Below, piece after piece: positions 11,789 to 22,991 of a DNA stretch of 50,241 bases. Source of the stretch: Pigoraptor chileana (lineage: Eukaryota > Opisthokonta > Filasterea); contig CALSCR010001798.1 in assembly GCA_943704495.1 (NCBI GenBank), forward strand, positions 1-50,241, in the 5' to 3' direction. Both the position numbers and the translations under genes were made by a program. Numbering within the stretch: the stretch's first letter is position 1; each line of letters opens with the position of its first letter. The notes under the pieces were generated by a model that was given only the letters and a program-made list of their open reading frames with translations, did not search any database and was not told the origin of the DNA.

Positions 11789-11794
11789 AATAAA
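11789..11794 (+). terminator. Polyadenylation signal AATAAA after MAX
   Basis: AATAAA lies 129 bases after the MAX stop and 14 bases before the convergent phosphodiesterase stop at 11808. It is the first match after the MAX stop. Usage is inferred from position only. Confidence 0.35.
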
Positions 11795-11807
11795 AATACA
11801 ACGAAAC

Positions 11808-13629
11808 CTATCTGAGTAAACTAATGGCGGCACTCGTTCCATTGTTGGGCGCAACAGATATGCCAAGAAGACGACCAAGTAGCGGGTAAACGTCGAGGTT
11901 AGCAATAAGGTCAACAATGACGCCCGATTTGAATGCAGGTCCTTGCGCAACAAATATGGCCCCCATGTCCGTGGCCTCGTTGTCGTAGCCGTGGTTGCCG
12001 CCGCTGCAGGCGGTCGGATCGACGGCTATTATCGATTTCGTAACAATGCACCAGCCAGGTTCCGCCAATACAACGATTCGGGACACACGTCTATTGGAGC
12101 CGTAGTGAAACCTAGCTGGCAGATCTTCTCGCATATACGGCACCATTTGGGGATGCACGCCTTCAAGTCGATCAAAGATGTCGCGCGCCGTCGTAGCTGC
12201 AAAATGCAAAATTGTCGGCATATGTCAAACAAATTGATCCCAATGTACAAAGTAGGGTTCAGTCCAAATGCACGAGTTTACTGCATCCTACCTTCCGTTG
12301 GATCCAAAAAGGCAACAGGGCCGTACGCCGAAACGGTCAGCCATTCGCTGGGTACAAAGTCGTCCAGAACGATGCTGCGATTCCACGATATGGCAGACAT
12401 CCCATGATCACTCAAGATAACAATGTTGGCATCCGGAGATATCGATGCGAATATCGTACCAATAGCTGTGTCGACCTCAGAGATGGCAGCATTGACTTCC
12501 GGTGAATCAGGTCCATACATGTGCGCCACAGTATCCACCGTCGGCACGTATGCCGCAATAAAGCACGGTGCCTTTTTCGCATTATAACCGCGAAGCCACG
12601 ATATTGTTGAGTCAGGCTTGCTGTTTGCATGTTCGAGAATCATTTGAACAATTGAAGCGGTCGAAACATGGCCAGGGTATGGGCGCCAGAATGATGGGCG
12701 AATTCCCGCGATGGGCACGTCAGATCCCGGCCAGTCAATGATAGCCGTCGCCAGGCCTTGCATCTCGGCAGCAGCCCAGATCTGCACACAGGAATCCAAA
12801 GTCAATAACTCAGTTTGGACAGACAATTAATACAAGTCGTGAAATTATGATTGGAACTCACCGGAACACCACCCCACCACTTTGGGTCGAGATGACTCTC
12901 GTCACGGAGGGAAAACGTGCGACAACTTGCATACGAGGGATCCACAAAGCCGTTATTGACGATCCCATGAATGTCGGGATACAACCCAGTTATAATTGAA
13001 TGGTGGTTTGGGAATGTTTTTGTCGGAAAGCAAGGCAACATGGAGCGCGCCATGACGCCACGCTGGCCTGTAACAAAGGAAGACGGGTATCATTGGTGAA
13101 CGAGAGCGGCGCATGAGGGTGCCAAAATGAAAAACAGAACGCCAAAAACTCACCCATACGAGCAATATTTGGCGTTAGCCCTCTCGATAGAAAATCAGCA
13201 CGGAATCCATCCAACGAAATAAGTACAGTCAAGGGGTGGTTGTTGGGCGTCGGTTTTGCAGTACTGCGTATGAGATGCCCGAGGGGAAATCCGATCGCCA
13301 GCCCGCACCCAACGAGAAAGATGCACGCAAGCCAAAGGGCTGTGCGCGACCGCCGAAAATCATGAAGACGCGCGAGACATGTCTTCGGAGGAGAAAGCAA
13401 CAACGACGAGTTAGTGTTCATGGAAGATCTGTCGCCACAGCGAGCTGAGTGTAGAAAATGGACCAACCTCAACCCATTGGTCCTCTCGCACTCCATCGCG
13501 GTACGCCACAAAACTTTGGAGCCGAACTCTGTCTTCTTGTCCACCATCGCATAGAGGCTCGTCGTCGTCATAACCGCCGTTGCTAAGCTCTTCATGCGAA
13601 AAATCCGGTATGCCGACATTCACTGCCAT
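11808..13629 (-). CDS. Ectonucleotide pyrophosphatase/phosphodiesterase-like membrane enzyme (ENPP family)
   Basis: Exons 13629 to about 13545, 13444-13154, 13067-12862, 12781-12292, 12196-11808; about 486 aa. Exon 2 begins with a polar cytosolic part, then a signal anchor (TALWLACIFLVGCGLAIGF), so it is a type II membrane protein with the catalytic domain outside. Metal ligands of the alkaline-phosphatase fold are all in place: first Asp in LISLDGFRADF, nucleophile Thr in PTKTFPNHH, Asp and His in TVDTVAHMYGP, Asp-His in LSDHGM, and His in GGNHGYDN. It should hydrolyse phosphodiester or pyrophosphate bonds in nucleotides or lipids. The end of exon 1 is the weak point: donor GTGGAC at 13544 fits the phase and gives a 100-base intron. 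A start at an internal Met in exon 2 is possible. Confidence 0.88.
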
Positions 13630-13670
13630 TTTTTATGTTGGAATACAAGCGTATCAATTTGTGACCCTGC

Positions 13671-13889
13671 TCAATTCGAGTTCACAGTGTTGGCAGGCAC
13701 AACTGCCTTTTCTGCGGAAGGTGCCCACAGCGACGGCGATACAAGGTTGCCTTGTAGGCGGGCGAGCGAGTGTGCGGTACGCACAGCGGACGCGTTCTGA
13801 GCCAACAGGCCGGCGTGCAACGCAGACAGGCGACTGGCCTGTTCACCCAGAGCAGCTATCGTCGTGCGCACGCGGCGGTACTCATCCAT
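13671..13889 (-). CDS. Small helical hypothetical protein, 72 aa
   Basis: I do not recognise this product. The ORF starts MDEYRRVRTTIAALGEQASR and stays strongly helical with hydrophobic heptads to about residue 48, then turns proline-containing and ends PANTVNSN. Size and helix pattern resemble subunits of small coiled-coil complexes, but no family signature is visible. It lies between the phosphodiesterase start (13629) and TPRKB (14155), and would share a 265-base divergent promoter with TPRKB, which carries a CACGTG at 14010-14015. No intron is needed. It could be a first exon of something else or a chance ORF. Confidence 0.45.
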   Translation of the reverse strand: MDEYRRVRTTIAALGEQASRLSALHAGLLAQNASAVRTAHSLARLQGNLVSPSLWAPSAEKAVVPANTVNSN

Positions 13890-14154
13890 ACTTCCAAAAG
13901 TGTGTCAACTCTTGTGTGTATTTTATCACTTTTGTCGTCACATGCTTGTTACTTTCTCATCATTTTTCAGACTGTGACCGACTTGCTCCGAGTCAATCAC
14001 TAAGAAGAGCACGTGACCTGCGGTCAGCCCGGTCTCACACGCCGGTCAGCTGCGTGCCGCCGGCCAGAAGACTGATTATGATTAGTCTGCCGACGCGTCA
14101 CAGTAAGCGATATTTAAGGTGTCGTTACTGACCGCGAGAATAATTTTTGAAAAG

Positions 14155-14872
14155 ATGGCGGATCTTTTCGGCATTGACGGGCGCAAGCTGCTCGTTGCAT
14201 TGTACAAGAATGTCTCCAATGTACGCGTGCTTGTCCGTGTCTGCTGCGTTTGCAATCTGTTCACCCTTTTGTTTGCTTTGCTCGTCTCGACTTCTCAAAC
14301 GTGTCGCGTCTCATGTTGAATTTACCAACAGTGTGGACCGTTGAAGGAATCACTCGTGCGAGGGCATATTGAGGTCGCAATGGTCAACGCGGAGCTTGTG
14401 GGTACGCTCATATTCTCGTTGTGTTTATCTGAACGACATAATTCAATATTGCTAACTCTAGCAAGCCCCATTTCGTCCATCAAAGGTTGTGGATGTGTTC
14501 CAGTTACTTGTGGCTGCAAAGAAAGTGTGCCACGCTATGGATAGCGGCCACCTCAAGACAAGGTCTGTCCATGCCGAATTCATCTACCAGCTTTCACCAA
14601 CGACGAGCATAAGTGACTCCTTTGCAAAATTTGGCGTGTCTGCTTCAACTCGTCATATTGTTGTTGCCGCGATCGCACCAACGGAGGAGCAATGGGTGCG
14701 AGCTTGCGAGTCTGTCGCGGGTACCAGCATACCGCTTGTAGACATCGGCACTCTTTCGAACCCATCGAAAATAAGGAGCACATATAGAATTCTAGACGAA
14801 GAGCTTGGCCACGGCCATATGCCCCTTCTGGATGCGGTCGTGACGCGGATGTGCGTCAAGGAGATCACATGA
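14155..14872 (+). CDS. TPRKB: EKC/KEOPS complex subunit TPRKB (Cgi121)
   Basis: The KEOPS complex makes threonylcarbamoyl-adenosine at position 37 of ANN-decoding tRNAs; Cgi121/TPRKB binds the kinase Bud32/PRPK and helps recruit tRNA. Three exons: 14155-14220, 14332-14397, 14462-14872; 180 aa, near the human 175. Family landmarks: a start resembling LLVALYKNVSN, then VVDVFQLLVAAKKVCHA, LKTRSVHAEFIYQLSPTTSI followed by SDSFAKFGVS, and a final helix with LLDAVVTRM. In exon 2 the GTGGGT donor at 14398 is chosen over GTACGC because it alone keeps frame with exon 3. Confidence 0.9.
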
Positions 14873-14913
14873 TTTGAAACGCACGCGTGAATATATTATT
14901 GAATAATGCCTCA

Positions 14914-15296
14914 TCAAATTTCGGCCTCCATCTTTTGCAGCCGGAGTAACTGCATCTCGCGAGTGTCCTCGGGGTAGTACCGAGACTTGAGTGCTCGGTA
15001 TTTCCGCAACATATAGAGAGTCTCAAGTTCCTTCATGACGTATACACCTCGATCAACCAGCTTTATGACTTCATCTTGGCTTGTAGTGTCCTTGTTCTTC
15101 AAAAATGCTGCTTTGGCACGCTTGCGGAAGTAGTCGTACCCAAGGGGATACTCGCGGCCCATGAATAACAGCTGTGTGAAGTGAGTTTTCAAACGTTAAT
15201 GTTGTGCGTTCAACAACTGCTACAGCCCTACTATAGCACTGCAGCTCATCCCACCTGCTTGTATAGCTGCCTGACCGACGGTGTTGCTGCCGACAT
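14914..15296 (-). CDS. ETFRF1: LYR-motif protein ETFRF1 (LYRM5)
   Basis: A small mitochondrial LYR protein; the human version deflavinates and regulates electron-transfer flavoprotein. Two exons: 15296-15255 ([14 protein letters not shown]) and 15171-14914; 99 aa. The second exon reads [20 protein letters not shown], then AAFLKNKD, and ends with a helix having [20 protein letters not shown]. The phase at the junction is 0 and the alignment with animal LYRM5 is close over its full length. The 5' upstream region is shared with the large RRM/WD40 gene. Confidence 0.92.
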
Positions 15297-15674
15297 CCTC
15301 TATTTATAGCTGGACTCGGTTTATGACTGTAGCAGTGGAAAAATTTTAAGCAGTGGTGTGCGATCGCATGTAATGAACCGATGATCCTGCAACTTATCAT
15401 AGAAAAACCGTGTTTGTTTCGGATTCCAGGCTTGACATGACTAATACTGACAGTCACGGACTGTCAGATCTCACGCACTTGTGTCACGTGCCTCTTGTCG
15501 CCTTGAATTGTGACCGGCACGTGACGTGATTTGGCTTCGGTCGCCGCGGCGGAACCGTTTCATGAATTTTCTGAACCGGCTTCTGATTCTGCAGCGACCA
15601 TAAAGTGAAATTGCTACTTTTGAAGCGGCGTGTGTTCCACACTCCGGCTGGAGTGCTGCAATGCAGAAGTGGTG
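15297..15674. promoter_or_regulatory. Divergent promoter of ETFRF1 and the RRM-WD40-J gene, two E-boxes
   Basis: No coding signal is seen in these 378 bases. CACGTG E-boxes lie at 15485-15490 and 15518-15523, 33 bases apart and 150 to 190 bases before the RRM gene's start. A GC-rich stretch (TCGCCGCGGCGG) follows at about 15540. The left part is AT-rich with TATTTATAG near 15301. Confidence 0.45.
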
Positions 15675-18600
15675 ATGGACAGGCCACCGCGTGACAGTGC
15701 AGAAGACGCCACCAGTCTGCGCATTAGTGACCTCCACCCGCACGCGGACGAGGACGCGATCTGCGCGGCGTTGGCAGCGGCGTTGCACCCTCCAATTTCT
15801 TGTTATGTCGTGCGTGATCGGGGCACCGGGGACAGTCTCTGTTATGGATTTGTCAATTATGCAACGCGATCCGCCGCCCTTGGCGCCTTGCGTGAATGTT
15901 CGTTCTCCATTCGCGTATGTGGACGTCCACTTTGTCTTTCGCTAGTGCGTGCCAGGCAATCATCTGGAAGCGATGGGGGTGCTCGAAATTACGTAGAACC
16001 AGGGTCGTTGTATATAAGCAATCTCCCGCCAACTCCGTTTGGCGCTGCTGATCTTTATGCGCTCTTCAGCCACTTTGGGACGGTGACGCGGTGTGTTTTG
16101 AGACCGTCTGTGGGCGCAGAAGCGGCGCATGGCTTTGTGGAATTCCTCAGCGCTGACGAGGCACAGAGAGCGCTAGCGCTGAGTGGTCTACGCGTTGGAT
16201 CACGTTCTATTCGCGTGTCGTTTTCGAGGTCCGTTGACAGACAATCTGTACAGAGGCATGTGCGGAATGACGAAGATCGGGCTAGGGCGATTCCAATTGC
16301 CATCCCCAGCCGTGGGGAGAGCGTTTTTGAAGTTACCGACGACAGTGGAGACGTGGCCAAAGATACTCACCGTCCGCCCTCGCCTGTGACAACTGGAAGA
16401 CGTGAACTCGAGACCGATCATCCAACTCTGCCTTCAACTTACGGTGTTTACTCACGGGTCACGAAGCGGCCAAATGACAGTTCGCCAACGCGGCCGCCGG
16501 CAAAAAAAAGGCGGGCCGAAGAGGTTGGGCTTGCTGATGTTAACATGGCGAAGCGACCGCAGGCCGTGTCGGTATTTGGCGGTGGCACACAAGTGGATGA
16601 TTATACTCCTGCAGAAAAGACCCTGTTGACACCAGCGGAGATACAAATGGAAATGTTTCGCCAGGCAAAGGCAAAAGGCCGCGCAACTGACGTGACAGCG
16701 AGGCGGGAAAGCATGCAAGAAGACAGTGCCCACCCTGCGGGTGATAGCCTGTTGGCGACTTCTCCGACTGCCAACCGTGCTGCCGATGCTGGCGCAATAA
16801 CGTACAGCGTCGCATCGCCGAAACCGACTTGCGATGCTGCATCGGAGCTTCACGACCTTGCGGAGCACCAAGATAATAGTACCAACGGATGTGTAGACCC
16901 ATGTGTCGACAGTGCCGCAGCCTCGCCAACACCGGCGCACTTTCAGGGAAATCCGGACGCGGAAGGGGGACATGCCGGGAATGGCGATGCTGCCTTCACA
17001 CAGCAAATTAAGACTCGTGTGCAAAGCGCTCTTGCAAGCGCCAGGATTGCGATTGATGGTTGTTTCGGTCGGCTTGAAAATGAGATTGTATGCGCCATCA
17101 CTGTTGAAGGCGGAGGGGAGCATGCTCATCAGTCGCCTCCTCCAATATTCGAAGCTACCGGTCCCGCTGCCGCTCATAATTCCGAGTCGACGCCGACTGC
17201 AGCACCTTGGAGAATCAGCTCGCATGATTGTCGGCTGCCACACTTGGATTCTTCGTTTTGTGGGCTCAGGACGCATTTGCGGCATGAGCCCGTTGTCACT
17301 GTTGTCGCTCGAGACGGGTATCTTTTTGCCGCGCAAGCTGATGGCACTTGCTGGAAATTTCAAGTGAACGATGAGGTACGTTGTCCGCTTTGTACTGGTC
17401 GTGCTTGTGTGATTATCCCTGGTCTCATTCCTCACGTGGTAATGGCGCCGCAGGGGTCGTCCGCGGGCGAGATACTGGTTGCCGGTGCCGCTTGCGGTGT
17501 GACCGCGATGGCAATCTGCGATGGAAATGCGCTTGACGAGCGTGAGGGGCACGTTGGGGGGCTGGCAGTGTGTGGGTTCGCCGATCGGACAGTGCGCATA
17601 TTTCGCTGCGACAATGGCACGTGTGTGTGGGATGCCTCGCTTGAATCCGCCCTCACGTCCCTCTGGGTTGACGGACACAGCGGCCGCTTTATCGCAGGAC
17701 TCACGAATGCCAACGTTGTGGAAATGGATTTGAAGGTGGGCATGTAATACTTCGTCCAACCCCCCTTTTGTCGGCCAGTCGGGGTGGTTTTTACTAATTC
17801 TGTAATGTTTGTAGCACAAGGCCCTCTTGCAGCGCTTTCGCGGTCATGAGGACGCAGTGACATGTGTGGAAGGGATTTCCCTTGCGGAAGGCGATCGCGT
17901 GATGACGACGTCACGCGATTGCACTGCGCGGATGTTTGACAGAGCCACCGGAAGCTGCCTCGTCACATTTGTCGGGCATGCAGCATCCGTTCTTTCCATG
18001 GCCGTTGCGGGAGCTTGCCTATATACAGGAAGTGCCGATTGCACCGTCCGCCAATTCTCAATTATGGTGGGTCTTGTTCTTCTTCGTCCGTCCATTATCC
18101 CGTCGCGTCTATGAAATCACTGATCACAACGCCACACAGACAGGGGAATGCACTGTAATATACGCGAGTCATGGCGCGGCAGTGACGGCCTTGCGTGTGT
18201 CTCCAGAACACGTATACACGACGTCGCTGGATGCACACCTTCGCATATTCTCGAAGGTATGATGTGAATGATGGTCCTCATTTTGTGGGGAGCACTCGAG
18301 TCTATTCAGCACTATTCTAAGACAAAGCCGCCTCGCTCTCTCTCTTTCTCTCTGAATTCACAGGGTGGCTGTTTACTTCGAGTGATGCAGGCGGCAACAA
18401 AAGGAATAACTGCACTTGACATTGCGATTGCAGACAGAAGCGACGGACAGGCGATTCTGGCGGTTACTGGCCACATTGACGGGCAGTTGGAAGTGATGCG
18501 CACGACGGCTGGCGGTGGCGATGTGCGCTGCCAGTGGTCACACTGCCAAGTGTGGTGCCCAGGCGCGGCGCGGCTGGGCGGTCACGTGCAATCGGCACAC

Positions 18601-19428
18601 ATGTCCACCGAGCGCCCCCATTTTTCATGCCTGTGGGCCCAGTGCGGGGTTGAATTCTATTCGTGCGTCCAACTTCGCCTTCACGCAAAGGCTGCTCACT
18701 CACTTGACGTGACCGCTCCCGCTCCAATGCAATCACAGCAGCATGCAGAATGTACGCGTGATTCCAACGGAGGACCAGAGCGGTTGCAGAAAGAACCCAA
18801 CAAAGCTGATGGCAATGATTCGCGTCCTCTCCCGCGCGCAAGTCAAATGGATGCAAAACAACGAGGAGACGCCACCGGACTTCGTGCGGAAAAGCACGCG
18901 ACGGACGGGACGTCAGGCGAAGGCAATCACCGGACGAAACCAAAAAACGCTACGGCAACTCGCGGCAACAGCACCATGTCAAAGGGGCAATTCAAGCACG
19001 CGAAGACAGGGCCGCGTTTGGGGCCGGCAAGCTTCCAGTGCGATGTGTGCCAGCGGTGGTTCGCCAGCAGAGCCAATCTCACAAACCACAAAACCAACGT
19101 CCATGACTTCCTCGCCGGGCTTTGTTCCACTTTTGGCCTCGACACATCTACACAGGACGCTCCGCGGGCTGATATGCAACACAAAAACCATCCGCGCGCT
19201 AATGGTCGTGCTCCCTCCACAGCAACAGACGATGCCTATGCTTATGATGCGTCCGATCCCTATAGCGTACTTCGCCTCCATCGCGCAGCATCGCAGGCCG
19301 ACGTGCGGCGGCAATACCGGTCGCTCGCTCTGCGGTGGCATCCAGACCGCAACCCTGATAACCAAGACGAGGCAAATAGGCGGTTCAAGGACATTGTTGC
19401 AGCTTACACCGCCCTCGTGGTAAAATGA
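15675..19428 (+). CDS. Multidomain RNA-binding protein: two RRMs, WD40 propeller, C2H2 fingers and J domain
   Basis: Four exons, all phase 0: 15675-17735, 17815-18066, 18140-18256, 18364-19428; 1164 aa. RRM1 (about residues 14-92) has LRISDLHPHADEDAI and CYGFVNYATR; RRM2 (about 110-185) has LYISNLPPT and AHGFVEFLSADEAQRAL. A 300-residue low-complexity linker carries a basic PPAKKRR patch. WD40-type strands run from about 515 to 860 (TVRIFR, RMFDRATGSCLVTFVGHA, LYTGSADCTVRQF). Two C2H2-like fingers follow directly (CQWSHCQVWC with HVQSAH; CLWAQCGVEF with HAKAAH), a third near 1035 (CDVCQRWF with HKTNVH), then a J domain from about 1107 with an intact HPD at 1136-1138. The propeller followed by paired C2H2 fingers resembles ZNF106; the RRMs and J domain are additional. 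The last exon is one open frame, so fingers and J domain are physically joined. Confidence 0.85.
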
Positions 19429-19449
19429 GCAAAGGCGTGTTGCATCAGT

Positions 19450-20719
19450 TTATAAACCATCAATTTCACTCAGGAAATTTTCATCGTCACTGCTGTCGTC
19501 GAAAATGACAGGCGCGTCGACGGGCATTCGAAACGGAAACACTAGGGGGACGTCAGGGTCAAAAGGCCCGACCTTTGAAATGCAGTATGCAAAATAATGG
19601 AAGTACTCGCCGAAAGTGGCGACTGGCTCCTGCAGTGCCCACGCATAACCAGAATGGGCAAGAAAGGGGCGCCGAAAATGAGGCTGTGCAAATGTAATCG
19701 AGACGAATGTGCCATTTGTAGTGAGGACACGGCTGGTCTCTGAGAGAATTTTGTGCATCAGACCAATCGCTGCACCAGTGGGGTTCCAGGGATCTTTCTC
19801 GTCGACCTGCAGCGTACACCGCGAAACATTCGTTATCAAAAGTGTGATTTCTGAGCAGATACGCGCCGAATGGAGACTGAAGGAAGGGAGACAACTGCTT
19901 GCACTCACCAGCAGGGCGTCAATCGTTCCTTTTTCCAGCACAACGTCAAAGGATCCATCGCGGAAGGCAGCCATGTCAGTTATATCCATCGTCAACCCTG
20001 CGATCAAAATTAAGCGATTATTGCTTTCGAACAGAGAAGGCGGATGAAATTTAAGCAGTCAAAACAAAAAGCAAACCCACACTTCATTTCCGGACAATGG
20101 GCGCACTTCTCCGACATGCGCGCTATCACAACGCCGCTGAAGTCAACATTCGTGATGTGCCGATATCCGTCATTGTACATGTCTTCGCTCATGTCTGAGA
20201 GGTTGGAACAATGCAGGGGAGTCCAGTCAGGTAAGGGCGACAGTCGTAACCTATAATACGTTCGGTGGTATTCAATGAGCGTCGTCACTACTACCCGAGG
20301 GTGGTGATAGCACAACAAAGTCGGGCGAGAGTTTCTACAAGAGTGCGCGACTGTGTTCGTGAATATCCCAGAGTGTGTGTATGTATCTTCAGTATTTATG
20401 CGTGGGTACGTGTATGTGTGCGTCGGTGGGTATGCACTTGAAAATACGTATTCACCAGAGTTTCCACAGCCCAAGACAAGGATTCTGTCATCTGGTTTCA
20501 GCCAGGATTTTAGCAGGTGCTTGAAGGCATCGTAGCCTCTGAACCATTCGAACGACTCCTCTCTGAAAACGAACAACACAAGCGCATGGTGGACATCAAA
20601 CAGGGACACGTGGGCGCAAATTGCCGATCCATAAAGCGTGAAATTGTCAATTACCTCGAAAACCGATCGTTCCAATACGCCTTCTCTTTGTAATCCGCAT
20701 TATTTTCCGGAAGATCCAT
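19450..20719 (-). CDS. EEF1AKMT4: EEF1A lysine methyltransferase 4-like (METTL13 N-terminal family)
   Basis: A SAM-dependent class I methyltransferase; animal EEF1AKMT4 methylates a lysine in translation factor eEF1A. Five exons: 20719-20655, 20562-20456, 20194-20081, 19997-19909, 19806-19450; 243 aa. Start gives MDLPENNADYKEKAYWNDRF, then EWFRGYDAFKHLL. Motif I is RILVLGCGNS, followed by NVDFSGVVIARM; the acidic and post-I part has SFDVVLEKGTIDALL, the diagnostic block of the METTL13/EEF1AKMT4 group. The W at the exon 3/4 border (EMKW then LTMDI) is recovered only by the GTGGGT donor at 20080, which settles that splice site. The tail is acidic (DDSSDDENFLSE). Intron 2 is long (261 bases) and rich in GTGT. 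Confidence 0.9.
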
Positions 20720-21007
20720 TTGCTAATCCAGTATCATTCATAGTATCAAGGCTTCGCGGCATAATAAAAGACAATTATGCAATTAAAAGAACTCTAAACT
20801 TATGTTTATGATGGAGTTAATCAGCGAATTGGTGGTGATGTCATTAATGCGTCACTTCAGAAACGGCGGGAAATTCAAATCGCCCAAGCGACGACGCAGA
20901 AACTATGCGCGGGTGCCAAATAGAATATGTAAGCCAGATGTCCGATTGCTTCTGAAAAAGAAAGCGGTGTACACATACATAACACGGTGTCTTCACTTGA
21001 AATTCAA
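20720..21007. promoter_or_regulatory. Divergent promoter of EEF1AKMT4 and MIS12 with an E2F-like site
   Basis: The 288 bases are AT-rich. GGCGGGAAA at 20865-20873 is a strong match to the E2F consensus (TTTSGCGC/GGCGGGAA). Since MIS12 is a mitotic gene, an E2F site in its upstream region is expected from knowledge of cell-cycle genes. Binding here is inferred. Confidence 0.5.
20865..20873 (+). promoter_or_regulatory. E2F-like site GGCGGGAAA
   Basis: Exact match to the core E2F/DP half-site, 135 bases before the MIS12 ATG and 146 bases before the EEF1AKMT4 ATG. Confidence 0.45.
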
Positions 21008-22260
21008 ATGGATACATTCCAGTACGAGACTCAGGCGTTGGGTTTCACTCCCATCTCTTTCGTTGACGGCGTTATCAATGCAGTGACGGATTATGTTTTC
21101 GATGGCGCAGATCAGCTGCGGAGCGCTCTGCTGCGTGAAGCAGTCGCATTCCCCGAAAAGGATTGGGTATACAAGGTTCGTTTAATTTTTTATCGGTTCG
21201 CGTTTCAACGTCAGTCGTGAGTTTATGGGTTGGCAGCTCTGATTAAAATCCCATTGTTCATCATCCTTCAGGGTATGGACTCGGCGCTCGAACATGTCCA
21301 AAGCGCCATCGACAAGAATTTCGATAAGTTTGAATTGTACGTTCTCAAGAACATCTTTCACTTGCCAGCGAGCACAGTCCTTCCTTGGGATGAAAAGGTA
21401 CGGGCAGGTGCTACGTTTTACGGAACGATTCGCACTCTACGTTATGCGCACACCATGATTCGCGACTAATAGTAACACACATTTGCTCCTGTTCCTACAC
21501 AGGCGCTTTCTCTCGCGAAGAGCACAGCCGAAGAGGAGGCTGCTGTGGATGCAGAGATGGCGGTGCTCCGTGCGAAATGTCGAAAGGTAAAGGATATTGT
21601 GGTCATGCCGAACTGGTCTGGGTCCTGTCTTTAACTTCCCCGTAAGGTTTGTTTGTTAAACTCACTACTTCTGCTCAAATTTTATGTGCAGCTGAGACGT
21701 GTGAACGCTGAGCTCCGTCAAGAGAGCGAACTTTTGAAACCCACTATTGAAAAAGTGGAGGAGGCCTCAAAGATGCTTGAAACTTTTGCGGCAGCATCGA
21801 AAAAGGCAGATGGTATGTGCGTCCTTCGGGAAACTTTCTTGAAACGAGACTCAAAAGGTTCGCTGCTAACACATGTGGCCGTTTCGTTTATTCATTTAGT
21901 TCCGATAGGTACACTCTCCGAGACATTTGAGCACCTGTGCGGACACGCTCTGGAACTTCAGGCGGTGCTCGCTTCGGCAGGACAACTTTCGCGAAAGCGG
22001 CATGCCAATTCCTCCGCGTCTACCAAAAATGTTAACGCGTTGGAGGCGGAGTTTCGTGCAAAGAGGCAAAGGGTTGATTCGGCTGCATCTCGCGATCTCA
22101 AAGTAAGCAGAAATTGTGTGTCTTATCGTGGACTCAGATTTGCTCGTATGTCAAATTACGTCAAGTCGGCCAAAAAGTACCGATTCCATTAATATTCCAT
22201 TTCTTTCTGTATTTTGTTTTTCTTTTCTATACGCTGCAGGTTCTCTTGAAAATTCTTTGA
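21008..22260 (+). CDS. MIS12: Kinetochore protein MIS12
   Basis: MIS12 is a subunit of the MIND/Mis12 complex that links centromeric chromatin to the NDC80 microtubule binder. Six exons: 21008-21175, 21272-21397, 21503-21586, 21692-21812, 21909-22102, 22240-22260; 237 aa. The conserved head reads YETQALGFTPISFVDGVINA and continues DYVFDGADQL; the second exon has FDKFELYVLKNIFHLPASTV followed by LPWDE, very like animal and fungal Mis12. The rest is coi-coil forming (LRRVNAELRQESELLKPTIE). The last exon encodes only VLLKIL and the stop. AATAAA at 22301 follows the stop by 41 bases. Confidence 0.92.
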
Positions 22261-22300
22261 ACGCATCCATGCAAGATACATGCAAGGCTTCTTTCTTGTA

Positions 22301-22306
22301 AATAAA
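22301..22306 (+). terminator. Polyadenylation signal AATAAA after MIS12
   Basis: AATAAA lies 41 bases beyond the MIS12 stop codon and is the first such hexamer after it. Position fits a short 3' UTR. Confidence 0.4.
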
Positions 22307-22991
22307 TTCTAACCGACATTGTTCATTACTCACTTGTTTCCTGTATATGCGATGATGTATTGTGCGCAGTCTATCCGATTTGTCGCCTGAAACTTGTACA
22401 AAAATTACCACATCTTTCATTAATTTAAATTCTCAATACTTTTTCGAACACGCACACATACGTAATAGTAATTTTCCACAATCTGCTCAAATTACTGGGG
22501 GAAATCGACTACTATAAATGTCATCTATTTAGAACACTTTCGCGCCCTGGCAAATAAACAATTCGAGACTATAATGGTGTGAAGATGATGTGTAGGAAGA
22601 TTATCTTAGTCAGTACCTCCAATAAAGGGTCATAATTTTAATGTTCTGGTCTTTGGTTGCTCATCGATCTGATTGATTATCTTGTGTTTCTGGAGAAAAG
22701 GTGAGTGCAACAACACATATAGACACAAAGGAAAGGGAAAACAAAAAAGTCAAACTATTAATTCCATTTCAGCACATATGTACTAAGCAGTGAACAGAAT
22801 TCACACTAAGGCGATTTGAGCTTGCCGAAGAATTAGGCATACAGACATACTAATATATGTGAAATAATAGTTCTAAGGTGGACGGTATTTCTTGGAGGCT
22901 GCACACATCTCTCCGATCTATTGAAAGCATGAGCTAAATAAAAATAAGCAGTAGAGGGACCCAAAACAAATAAGGGTTGGACCTTTTGTGA
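22307..22991. other. AT-rich gene-free spacer
   Basis: About 685 bases between the convergent MIS12 and J-protein genes. It is AT-rich and has stops in all frames. I see no RNA gene, repeat family or regulatory palindrome. Confidence 0.5.

Noticed and set aside
16452-17819. A 455-codon open frame on the minus strand opposite the RRM-WD40 gene
   Set aside because: Its composition is that of an antisense shadow of GC-rich coding sequence; the plus frame has clear RRM and WD40 motifs and phase-consistent introns.
18268-19428. Separate downstream gene for the C2H2-J part
   Set aside because: The exon begins in the same phase with a strong acceptor (TTCACAG at 18363), continues a WD40 strand before the fingers, and there is no promoter-like gap; one fused gene is simpler, though transcript proof is lacking.
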